Assembly (NCBI GenBank): GCA_032622095.1
Contig: CP136064.1
Coordinates: 174,600,310 to 174,664,309, forward strand
Length of the DNA stretch: 64,000 nt
Source of the DNA: Siphonodentalium dalli
Lineage: Eukaryota; Mollusca; Scaphopoda; Gadilida; Siphonodentaliidae
Direction: 5' to 3'
The notes beneath the pieces were generated by a model. That model was not told the DNA's origin. It ran no database searches and saw only the letters and a program-made list of their open reading frames with translations. Below, piece by piece: positions 48,236 to 58,300 of the stretch. The position numbers and the translations under genes were made by a program. Positions within the stretch are counted from its first letter, which is position 1. Every line of letters starts with the position of its first letter.

Positions 48236-48329
48236 CTGTACACATTGTCATTGATGATTGAACCCTCGAACATATCAAACTTCGAAGGTGTAGCTTCTTC
48301 TTCTTCATCATGCGACATGCCCATGCCGT
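48236..48329 (-). CDS. candidate internal exon with acidic EEEEATPSKFDMFEGS segment
   Basis: On the minus strand a long pyrimidine tract (ctcccctttctcc) ends in ggctcag, followed by a frame reading GMGMSHDEEEEATPSKFDMF then EGSIINDNVY, and an AG/gtttcc donor. The phases are 1 in and 2 out. An inverted, diverged copy lies at 48640-48706 on the plus strand. The family is unknown; this could be one exon of a gene that also includes 45156-45320, although the phases I can find do not join simply. Confidence 0.45.
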
Positions 48330-48416
48330 CTGAGCCATAGATATGATAGGAGAAAGGGGAGATTGGGGCTGATAGCTCAGTTGATTTGGTTTGTGGGCTA
48401 ACCTAGCTCAGCCTCA

Positions 48417-48591
48417 GGGAAGTCGGTAGCCGAGAGGTAGCGTACTGGTCTCTCGTGCTAGCGGACCGGGGATCGCAACCTGGTCAGGGTATTCTGACAA
48501 AAATCAGAACTCGGATACCAAGTTTGTCAGGCTGAAAAGTCTCATTCGAGATCACTGAATAAAGATCCGAATGCAATAATGACGACTTCCC
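48417..48591 (+). mobile_element. tRNA-derived SINE
   Basis: A-box TAGCCGAGAGG (48427-48437) and B-box-like GGATCGCAACC (48470-48480) are spaced as in a tRNA gene, followed by a non-tRNA tail. The ends show a short inverted match GGGAAGTCG / CGACTTCCC. A second A-box-like TAGCTCAGTTGA just upstream (48373-48384) hints at a dimeric head. It separates the two inverted EEEEATPSKF copies. Confidence 0.6.
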
Positions 48592-48613
48592 CCATTACAA
48601 CATTTGTCCAAGT

Positions 48614-48856
48614 ATGTTGTCAGTAAATGACAGCGAGCTGTCGCATGAAGAAGAAGAAGCTACACCTTCGAAGTTTGAGTTTGATATGTTCGAGGGTTCG
48701 GAATCGAATCCCATATCGTATCGGTCGGACTTTTTGTTGCCATCTGCATTTCCGGAACCATCGATGCCACATTCAGTGCTTCCAGAAGCAAAGCAATCTC
48801 AAACAAATTTGAAAAATGCATACTCAGGCTCCAAATTAAAGTGCAGACCCAAATAA
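48614..48856 (+). pseudogene. inverted partial copy of the EEEEATPSKF exon
   Basis: The plus strand reads SELSHEEEEATPSKFEFDMF, then EGSESNPISYRSD and on to a serine/proline-rich stretch ending at TAA (48854). The first third repeats the minus-strand exon at 48236-48329 with an extra two-codon insertion, so it is a duplicated, inverted fragment. It runs into the repeat that starts near 48826. Whether it is expressed cannot be judged. Confidence 0.35.
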
Positions 48857-49440
48857 TAGTGCAAGGGGGGGGGGGGGGGATTTTCAATGAAAATTAATAA
48901 ACGTGCAGACCCAAATAAAAGGGCATTGGGGAATTTCCAGCAAAAGATTACAAAATTAACATGAAATGAAAAACCAATAGCCATTTATTGTCTACCGGTA
49001 CATCTAGTAGTGAAACTTTGAAAGATCTTGTTCTGAGATTTATCTGAATAAAGTTTCCATAAACCTTGAGAGTCTTGGTTATTTAGTTGATGGGTTAGGT
49101 CACATTCCAATGACACAATATAATATTAAGTATCTCCTCTCCCTGCTACAGTCCAAATACATCTTGCTTGCCTGCTATTACCATTATGGGAATTCCCCTC
49201 AGCAAGTGACATATCTATAACTGTCGAAGGGTTTCCCAAAATTTTAAGTGAAGCAATGTTTTGAAGTGGTAAAACTTTTGTTTGTTGATGAATTTGACGA
49301 TTCACTTTTGGTACAGTATATTTTACTGAGAAATAAATGAATGCGCAGACCCAAATAAGTAACGTGCAGGGAGGAATTTTCCACCTGAATTATTAAACGT
49401 GCATGCACGCTTATTTGGAGCCCGAGAGTAGGCCTACTGG
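48826..49440. repeat. GTGCAGACCCAAATA repeats in inverted arrangement
   Basis: GTGCAGACCCAAATA occurs at 48840 and 48903 and as GCGCAGACCCAAATAA at 49343; GGCTCCAAAT and TTTGGAGCCCGAG mark the two outer ends (48829 and 49415). A G-run is at 48867-48881. A fold-back element of about 600 bases is inferred. Confidence 0.45.
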
Positions 49441-49940
49441 GAAAATTTCTTACCTCCGCTTCTCTCATAATGTCATAGCCAGGGATGACATTGCACTATA
49501 CATTGTACAACAAATATGCGCATGTTAAAGATCCCTACCGTGGCAAAGAATTAAGTCACAGGGTTCAGCAAAAATTCTAAACAAATTGGCTAAACTGCTT
49601 ATAATGCCCTATAAGGGAGCTAGCGGTACCACGTAACAAGACAAACAGATTGTCTATTTTGACCGACGAGCATGCACAACCATAACTTACATATGGACAA
49701 CCCGCGACACGTACATCTATAAACCAATAAATTCATGTTTCATGTGAGTGCTTACATATAAGAATAGAATAAATCCAATAAAAATGTCTAACATAAATTT
49801 GGGGCTCCTCCCCTCCCCAACCCCACCCCCATCCATGATCTGATGGTGCCACTTTGGCAACTTTGAACATCATAATTATATTCCTCATATTATGGAGATG
49901 CCCATCTATATACCTTACCTTATGATACCTTATACTGTTA

Positions 49941-50069
49941 GTGGACGCTGGCTTGTGCCACTATGTCCACGTCTTCTGTGTCTGGTTCTCCGAATTCACC
50001 AAATTCAGGCCCAATATGTTTCAGTCTAGCCAACGCCCTACTCGTCTTTTTCATAAAAAAAATACCACC
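49941..50069 (-). CDS. candidate terminal exon, unidentified minus-strand gene
   Basis: A minus-strand frame reads MKKTSRALARLKHIGPEFGE then FGEPDTEDVDIVAQASVH and stops at TAA (49938-49940). Codons are mostly G- or A-initial, as in real coding DNA, while the opposite strand reads a serine/hydrophobic mixture. Upstream is a G-rich tract (50065-50080). No acceptor is certain and no family is recognised. Confidence 0.35.
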
Positions 50070-50132
50070 CCCCCCTCCATCGTGACCCTCTATATCTGTC
50101 ATCCTGACTACAGCAGAATACTTTGACAACAT

Positions 50133-51976
50133 TAATTTACTTTAAACCACACCATTAGATTTTGTGGTGAATGTCGGTTTCGGATTATAGCTATCATATC
50201 TGCACCTATAGAGACCAACAGTGTCAAGGATCAATGACCAAATACAGTGTACCGTGATAACATGATCTTGGGTCATGATTATCATGGACAAAGCGAGCTG
50301 ACTGCTGTAATTATAGCGATGTACATGTACATGAACTGTCACGTGGTCAGATGACCAGGAGAACACAATCATTCATTCTCTCTGCCATAGATCACTGTCG
50401 GATGCGAAGACATTGTAGACATCGCTGTCCCACCATTAACACACCATGGGTATTTTATTTGTAAATTTTATTTTCAACTTTGCTAAAAATAAATATGAAT
50501 TCCCCAAGACTGCTTCTCCTTGTTTGTAATGGACTATAAAATAATAAAACTAAGTAGATATTATTAGAATATACCGGTAGTGTAATGTATTGTTTTATTG
50601 GACAAAACATAAAAAAATAATCAATACCATACATTATCATGTACATGTTGATGAAATTATACCATGAACCAGTCAGAAAGTTAATTAAATTAACTTCCTC
50701 AATAGGACTTTATATCACTACCAATTGAGGTACATGTAATAGTAGTGATATAAAGAGCTATATTATTAACTTCATCACAGGCGCATGATAAAATGTCTTC
50801 TATATGCTAAATCAACTCATGTCCATAAGGGATTTAATATGGATTATGGCTTTACTGCTGTTGATGTTGACAATAGAGATCGATATTTGTCATGAATAAG
50901 CTATTGGAGACCCTTCAGAATGTGCAAGAAAAGAACTGCACATCTACTGCATACATACTCCAAACTTAGGAATGTTATATTCTTGAAACAAGATTACTAA
51001 ATAATCATTGGGAAAGGTCAAAGCATTTAAAAATATTCTGAAAAACATTCAGACTACCGTAAATGTTTTAGCTTACTACACACGATTAGAGATGTTTGTT
51101 GACAAATCACTGTAACAGTTTTGTTTACATAACAGTGGTTTCGACATGTAAAATGTCATGATATTATTGGAGAACTATCAATAATGAATATATTAAGAAG
51201 AAAAAAATTCTGTTTTTCCATGGTCTTCTTTGTTGTGCAGATGATGTTACAGACTTTAATATGTTTTGCACATTTAAAGGGATGGGTGGGAACTAGGAAC
51301 TAATAAAATAGGAACTAATAAAAACAGCAAGTCCAAGGCAGCTTTGATCTTGCACGGAAACCATCTGACTCAACCATCTCATTCTGTAGGTATATCTTGA
51401 TTTCAAATCATGTAGTTTCTGACTACTCAAATACATGCATATGTCACAAGTTAAACTGCTTGCGAATGATATGCAGCCTGCAAAAAACATTATGTTCACT
51501 TTTGAATAGATTGATTTAAAAGTACCGATTGTGGCTGCTGATCTGAAATGTCTCCTAGAAACATAAAATAAAATTCGCACGCGCATATATGCCTTTAAAC
51601 AAATTTGGCCTGAGAAACGGGAAATTGACATTGTGTGGCCTATGTAAATTATTAGCCCAATCATACAATGATTTTCAATGAATATTTTATAGTGTGACTT
51701 ATGGTTCCTACAGTTATAAATGCATGACCCAAAGCTATGTATCAGGTTCAAAATACTAGGAGTGCATGAATAAATAAATTTAGATCAAACAAATTGATGG
51801 TACCGGTACATGTATTGTGCAATAGTGGTAGGTTAAATTTGACAGATGGTAACTACTCATTGACCGGGCGCTTATGCACATTTACAGATATTACTTACAT
51901 GTATAAACTAAGATTTTTGTGAAATTTTGTACACACACAGAACAATTGAAGCAATGCTCAGGCCCATTTTATACTT
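50133..51976. other. upstream of MRPL18, no firm gene
   Basis: Contains a short perfect hairpin (CTTTATATCACTAC inverted, 50708-50756), the repeat at 51000-51290, and a 152-codon minus frame at 51293-51751 that I do not recognise. Confidence 0.4.
51000..51290. repeat. further relative of the 28652 element
   Basis: GGGAAAGGTCAAAGCATTTA, CACTGTAACAGTTTTGTTTA and ATTATTGGAGAACTATCA blocks in the order of the 28652 family. It supplies the empty-site comparison for the Harbinger at 9005. Confidence 0.5.
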
Positions 51977-52014
51977 CGCGCCAAACACGGTTCATGCTAT
52001 CTTTGCTTGGCGCG
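51977..52014 (+). promoter_or_regulatory. paired E2F-like sites upstream of MRPL18
   Basis: CGCGCCAAA at 51977-51985 and TTGGCGCG at 52007-52014 form an inverted pair in a small CpG-containing patch about 200 bases before the MRPL18 ATG. Both match the E2F half-site pattern TTTSGCGC on opposite strands, the second lacking one T. Calling this the promoter is inference from position. Confidence 0.35.
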
Positions 52015-52216
52015 TCTCTGTCATGTGTTAAATTTGTTTGATATATACGTTGAGCCAGCTGGCACATGCCGTAATTGTATATTTCGAACGATTTTAGCAT
52101 TTCTGATACAAAATGCTGTCTGCTATAAGCATTTCCCTTGGGAAGTTCATGAATCCATCCCGGATCGAGGTTGTTGAAACCAAAAAATCAGGTTGAAGAG
52201 ATATTTGAAATTAGTG

Positions 52217-52301
52217 ATGTCACAACTATACATGTGTCACTTTCGAACTGCAAAACAACCTGCGGGTTGTGATAAGAAAATTAGTTACAACAGCGAGACA
52301 G
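52217..52301 (+). CDS. MRPL18: MRPL18 exon 1 (presequence)
   Basis: ATG at 52217 opens MSQLYMCHFRTAKQPAGCDK; the donor is ACAG/gtgtga, phase 1. No acidic residue occurs until near the exon end, which suits a mitochondrial targeting peptide. The frame is open further upstream to about 52193, so an in-frame alternative start (ATG 52232) or an upstream exon cannot be excluded. Confidence 0.65.
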
Positions 52302-55300
52302 GTGTGAATTTATGGACTTTGTCAACCCAGTCAACATACAAGATTCAGGTGGGTTACCAAAAACATCACTGCTTTTTAGGCATAATCATTGATTACTTTA
52401 TATGGAGCCTCATATATGCAGAATCCAAAGTCTATTTACCTGATCTTATTCCTTCCATTGACTCATAGGCAGAAGATATAGTACAAAACAAGATGAGAGC
52501 GGTGTAACAGAGGTGCAGGAAACCTACCCAAATATAGATTATGTTGTTAATCCACAATTCGTTAACAGAAATCCAAGGTTAGTATCTATTATTATTTATG
52601 CAGAAAACTTGTTAGATTTGTGGTTTCTCCTGAAGCTTCATAGAACAGTGCTTTCAAACATTCAAGTCTTGCAAAGTCCAGTATAAAGAAGGGTATCAAT
52701 TTACATCAATGATTTGTTTTCTATCTCACCCCCGAACAAAGTTGTGGGTGTGCTAACTTGAATTAGGTTAACTTTTTTTTTGCCATTATGGCAAGCCTGG
52801 AAATAAACGTCCAGTCAGGGTCAATGAATGGCCAAAAAGCCTAAATGACCAGTCCATGTTTGCTTGTTCATGTCATTATGACCGGTGCTTATTTATGTAT
52901 TATGCACAAATCAAAATGACGCAATATTATGACGCAATGGAGAATATTCTTGCTAAATGTAGTTATATTATACAAATATTGTATCCAGATTGATAACACA
53001 CCATCATTCTTATATATTAATTAAATGTAGTGACTCTCGATGGTGAAATCATTTTCGTTAGTTTATCACTGGTAGTTGCGTCCCGAAATGAGAGGTAAAT
53101 ATTTACAATCGACGTAGTTCAGACAATGTTTTCTATGGAGTGTTACGTTTTATTTGCTTGAGATTTTCAGTGATGTTAGTAGAATGCTACATTCCACCAG
53201 TTTATCAGTTTATATGAATGGCACAAAATTATTAATGACCGACAAAATCAATTGGTGCCCATCAATTTGACAGTTTCCAAAATTTTTGGTTATTTCCAGA
53301 CTTGTACCATGGCAACTAGTACACCCCGAATTGAGGGATCATTCAGACTTATTTTTGGCAGTTTACGTAATTTTGTAAAGGTTTTATTCATTCATTCCTC
53401 AATTGTTTTGAAATTTGACACAAAAATGTTTTAATTTGTCAGTTAAAGGCCCACTTCAATTTTCGAACCCCCAGATCACACTATATAAAATATATACCAT
53501 ATTATATACCATGAACCCCCAGATCACACTGTATAAAATATATACCATATTATATACCATGAACCCCCAGATCACACTGTATAAAATATATACCATATTA
53601 TATACCATGAACCCCCAGATCACACTGTATAAAATATATACCATATTATATACCATGAACCCCCAGATCACACTGTATAAAATATATACCATATTATATA
53701 CCATGAACCCCCAGATCACACTGTATAAAATATATACCATATTATATACCATTTGAAAGATGAAGCCCCAAAACATTGTATTATCAACTTATCTGGTATA
53801 ATCAACTCTGGACATGTTGTTTTTGTTGCATTCTGGGAGCAAGACTGGGGAAATGTTTCTATGATTTCAACTCTTTTCTATTACTCTATGGGCACCTTCT
53901 GAGAACCAGACGTTCCAAATGGTGATGAATTATAGTATTTTAATCATATTTTATGTCATAGATTGTTATTAAAGCCGTATATCAAGGCACTATAAAAATA
54001 ATTATCGGTGACTCGAAAATTAAATGGGCCTTTAATAACAATACTGTAAATGTCCTCACATTATTTTACAATAGGCATCTAGAGTTCAATGGATTTGCTT
54101 GGAAGAGACAAGGATGGGAGCTGCAAATGCCAAGAAAAGATTACTATCATCAGTATGTATGGTTATTGTGGAAAACAAGGCAGAAATTTTACCTTACAAG
54201 ACTGGGACATTCATTACTCTGAGAGACATTTAATCTATATGAACTTACCAGGCCAGAAGGTGTCATAATTTCAGACTTGGCCTTTCAAGAGCAATTGCTC
54301 CATCTCCCCTCATTGCTCCTAATATTTAAACGAGGATATTGACTGTGGAGTAATCAATGTACATGTATATAGAGGAATTTTAATTATTACTCAGCACTGT
54401 ACTCAGAGCAAAATAGTTAATTCCTTGAGATATTTCGTCCAAATTGCTTGGAATTTTTCAATCATCTGAGACTGACAATTGCTCGATGACATTTTGAGGG
54501 CCATGTGACATCAGGAGTCTACTAAAGATAGTAGGAAGCTCCAGTCCACCATCCCTGTGTTGATGGTGGGTTTCTTTCTCTTGATTTCTATGGCTCCTTT
54601 AACCTTTTCATGATGGGAGCTGTGCTGGTGCAGCATTAAATATCCTGTGCCAGTGCATTCTCTTATATTTGCGAGTCTCCCATAGTGAGCCTCCCATATA
54701 TAAGAGAATGCACTGGCTTACAAGGTCAAGGTAAATAATGTTAGGCCAATCTATTCTCTTATATATGTGAGGCGCCTTACTTTTGCGAAAATCCTGTGTC
54801 AATGCATTCTCTGATAGTCGTCCATAATATGGACGACTATCAGAGAATACATTGACACAGGATTTTTCGCAAAAGTTCATGAAGCTCCAGTCATGGAAGG
54901 GTTAAGTTTCCTCTCAGTAAAATGGTCCTCTGATGTTATGACTTACACATTACTTGTTGATTTTGTGGTTCTTAACCAGGCATTGTTCGAAAACTGTTAA
55001 AGGGTGTCTCGTTCTTTTATTATAACTGTTTCATCGTTGTAATCCTCCTCAGTCATAACATGTGATGTGGTAAATAACGCCACATTTCTTATTGTCTCTC
55101 ACTTTGTTAAAGAAGCCATATTTAATACTTGAATTTTGGCGATATTTACACCATTTGTTATATTTATTCTGATTGCATTTGATCATATTTGACCCTCCCC
55201 CCCCCCCCCCAATACTAAATACTCATTGTCGAGTATCTCTGTTTTATACGACGTGTGATACACGTGTATAACTGACTATTTTCCTGGTTAAATAAGAGAG

Positions 55301-58300
55301 TCGGCAATTGATCGTGTGTTACACGTCGTATAAAACCACGATACTCGTCGAAATTCGTCCTTACACGTGTCGACGTATTACACGACTGGCCTGGACGCGT
55401 AACTCATCACTTGTTCGTCAATTACGCGTCGCTGATTTATACGACGGGTATGACACGAGTAACGGAACACAATATGGCATAATATTTCACCCCATTTTGA
55501 GCCCCAGGGCGATCGCACATGCGCAGAAGAGTTATGACAACTTGTTTTTGTCGGGCTGTACTGAAATCGATATCACTTGTTGATTGAAAATATAGTATCT
55601 TCATACTAACTCTCCACTAACTCATCCGACTTGTGATTTATTGTGCTTATATAATGTGATTATTCAAGGATACAATCAGAGGATAAACTCAACAACCATT
55701 TTAATACAGAACATTACCTGTCAACACAGGGTGCTCCGATTTTACGGAGGAATATTCAACACAACACCAACAATGGCGTCTGAACAACAAATAGTTGAAT
55801 CGGGACGAATGTTAACGCACACTGTCGCAGATTTGGACGATTCTTTGTAAGTCCCAACACGCCATTATGGCATGTCTCATTGCGTATATATGTGGGGAAA
55901 ATGATGACGTTATTGTTATTAGCATTTGCGCGTATCTTTGCGAATTTAAAAGAAAATTGAAAACATTCAAAAATGAATCAAATTGTCAGAAATGTACTTT
56001 TAGAAGAATATTCCCGAAACAGGCTAAAACGTTATATTTTTCAGATAACAATAATCACAGACATACCTATGTTTAACGTAGACCTATTGAATATATATAG
56101 CGTAATAACGAGAAGAATTAATTTAAATGTCGCGGACATTTCAAGAAAAATATAGAGTTATTTCTCTTCAACTTTCATTAGTTTCAAGTTCAACTTCAAG
56201 TTGATTCATGATTGTTGTCTGTTGAAACTTGAAGGTGATTTATAAGTTCATTCATTCAATATCAATTTAAATCAAAATCAAATTATTGACAAGATGAATA
56301 GTAATACTAGTGTATCTATAGTGTCGGCCTCGGCTTACAAGAGTAATTATATTCTTGAATCTGATATTCAATTTGATTCTGAATTGTGTATTTTTCATGT
56401 TTACAAATTACAATTTACATCCAATCCTAGGTCATAGCCTACTGCCATAGCGCGGGCTACTACAAGCAAGCATTTAGGCTTTAGCGAGTTTTGAGTGGAA
56501 TTTGCTCTAATCCAATCCATGCCAATTCAGGCAATTGTACATGTAATTGAATTTGAATAACATCATGGATTCATGATTGTGATTGTCACATTTACTGATT
56601 TAGGCTATACTTTTATTTTCAATGAAATAAACATTTAATAGGCTTAGACTACTAATAAATTGGTACTGTTACAAATACCGATATTGTGCTAACTGTACTA
56701 GTGTACTAGTAAGTAGTGTTGAGATTGTTGACTTAGTTTAGTTAGTACCGGTACTAGTATAGTGACCATAAACTATTTTTTCTTCTTCAGGTTGTCTGTT
56801 GATGAAGTCGAAGAGCATGGGACTGCGGTGGAGCCCGGACGCGCGAACTGGGTGGAGAGATATATCACGGATCTCGTTGACATCATCTCCGGCTCGGAAA
56901 ACCTGAAACGTAAACTAATATACACGAACACAAAAAAACAGCAGAACTCGGCTGCCTATGAACAGGTCAGGGAGCAGCTACTACGTCGTCACCCAGAGTT
57001 CGGTCTAAACGTCACTCAAATACGTAACAAATTCAAAAGCCTTATCTCGATGTGCAAGAGCACTGCTTTGCGGATAAAAACGTCATCTGGCATCGCCAGG
57101 TTTCAAGAAGAAAAGGGGTACGGACCATGGTTTCAAACACTATTTCAGCTTGTAAAAGCTAGAGAATCGTGTCAGCCGGACCTGGCTGTAGAGCCGTCTG
57201 CTAGGCCTACTGCGGCAGCGAGTACTGCGGTAGTGAGTACTGCGGTAGCGAGTACTGCGACAGCGAGTACTGCGGCAGCAAGTGGTGAGGAGCCGGGCAG
57301 TGTACCTTTATTCACTCCCGTCAGGAAGGCGCAAAAGCGAAAAATTCCGGATATGATTGCGGAGTGTATTGACGTCGTCAAGAAGGCAGTTGAGGCAGAC
57401 ACAACGAAGGACATCCTCTCGTACATGAAGGAGGAAGCCGAGCGATCAAGGGCACATGAACTGAAGGTTTTGGAGTTGCTGCAGAGACATGAGTATGGTT
57501 CCACTAGGACAGGGCCAGGCACTGCAGCTAATGCGAATGTTGAACGAAATTTGTTTGACCAATTTGATCAATTCAATAATAATACCAGTAACAATACTTA
57601 TTACCAAATGTAAAATAATATTGTTGTTTCATTTTGACCTTGGGATCATAGGATGGTTGGTAAATAATGATATGTGAGCAATTTTTGCAATACTCTGCGA
57701 TGCAGTTTTATGATATTGTAACCAAGTACTGCTGCCTATTTATGCTTCCAAATATTTTGTCGGACTTGTATACTGCACAATTTAGTATATATGTCTTTCT
57801 CATATTGACATACATGTATATACTCATATATACTCATTGGTGCATTTTTGATCATTTGGCATTTGAACTTTTGAAGGCAAAATCACACTCCACACAATGC
57901 ATTTAAGAACCGTGAATGAAATACAATAGAAGGCCTAACATTAATATGTACCATATAACAACGTGTTAATGATTCCGATGCGAAACTGTCAAACCGCAAT
58001 CCATAGTCTGTTTATGCCAGTTAAGAAAACCACAACCGCATCCCAGAGTATTGCATTAATTGCCCACCATAATGATTGACACTAGACTCATCTTTGAAAT
58101 GGAAATGGTATATCCAACCAATGTGTTGTGTTAGTTTTTATGTTTACCCATACCATAGTATGGTAAACATAATGTCGACGTCCGGATTGACCACTTGTCG
58201 TTCGTTCGTCTGTCCGTCTGTCCGTAGACACTTTATGCATGGTCCGATAACTCAAATATTTTCTATCTGATCATAACTAAATTTTGTATATGAGTTTCTC

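Noticed and set aside
48427-48480. Possible tRNA gene
   Set aside because: A- and B-boxes are present, but the acceptor stem does not close and a non-tRNA tail follows, so SINE fits better.
51293-51751. 152-codon minus-strand ORF upstream of MRPL18
   Set aside because: No recognisable motif, splice context or start-site evidence, and it uses rare, uneven residues (many S, I, C); kept only as a note.
53415-53776. Two ~110-codon ORFs on opposite strands
   Set aside because: They are translations of a 48-bp tandem repeat whose period is divisible by three; no gene.
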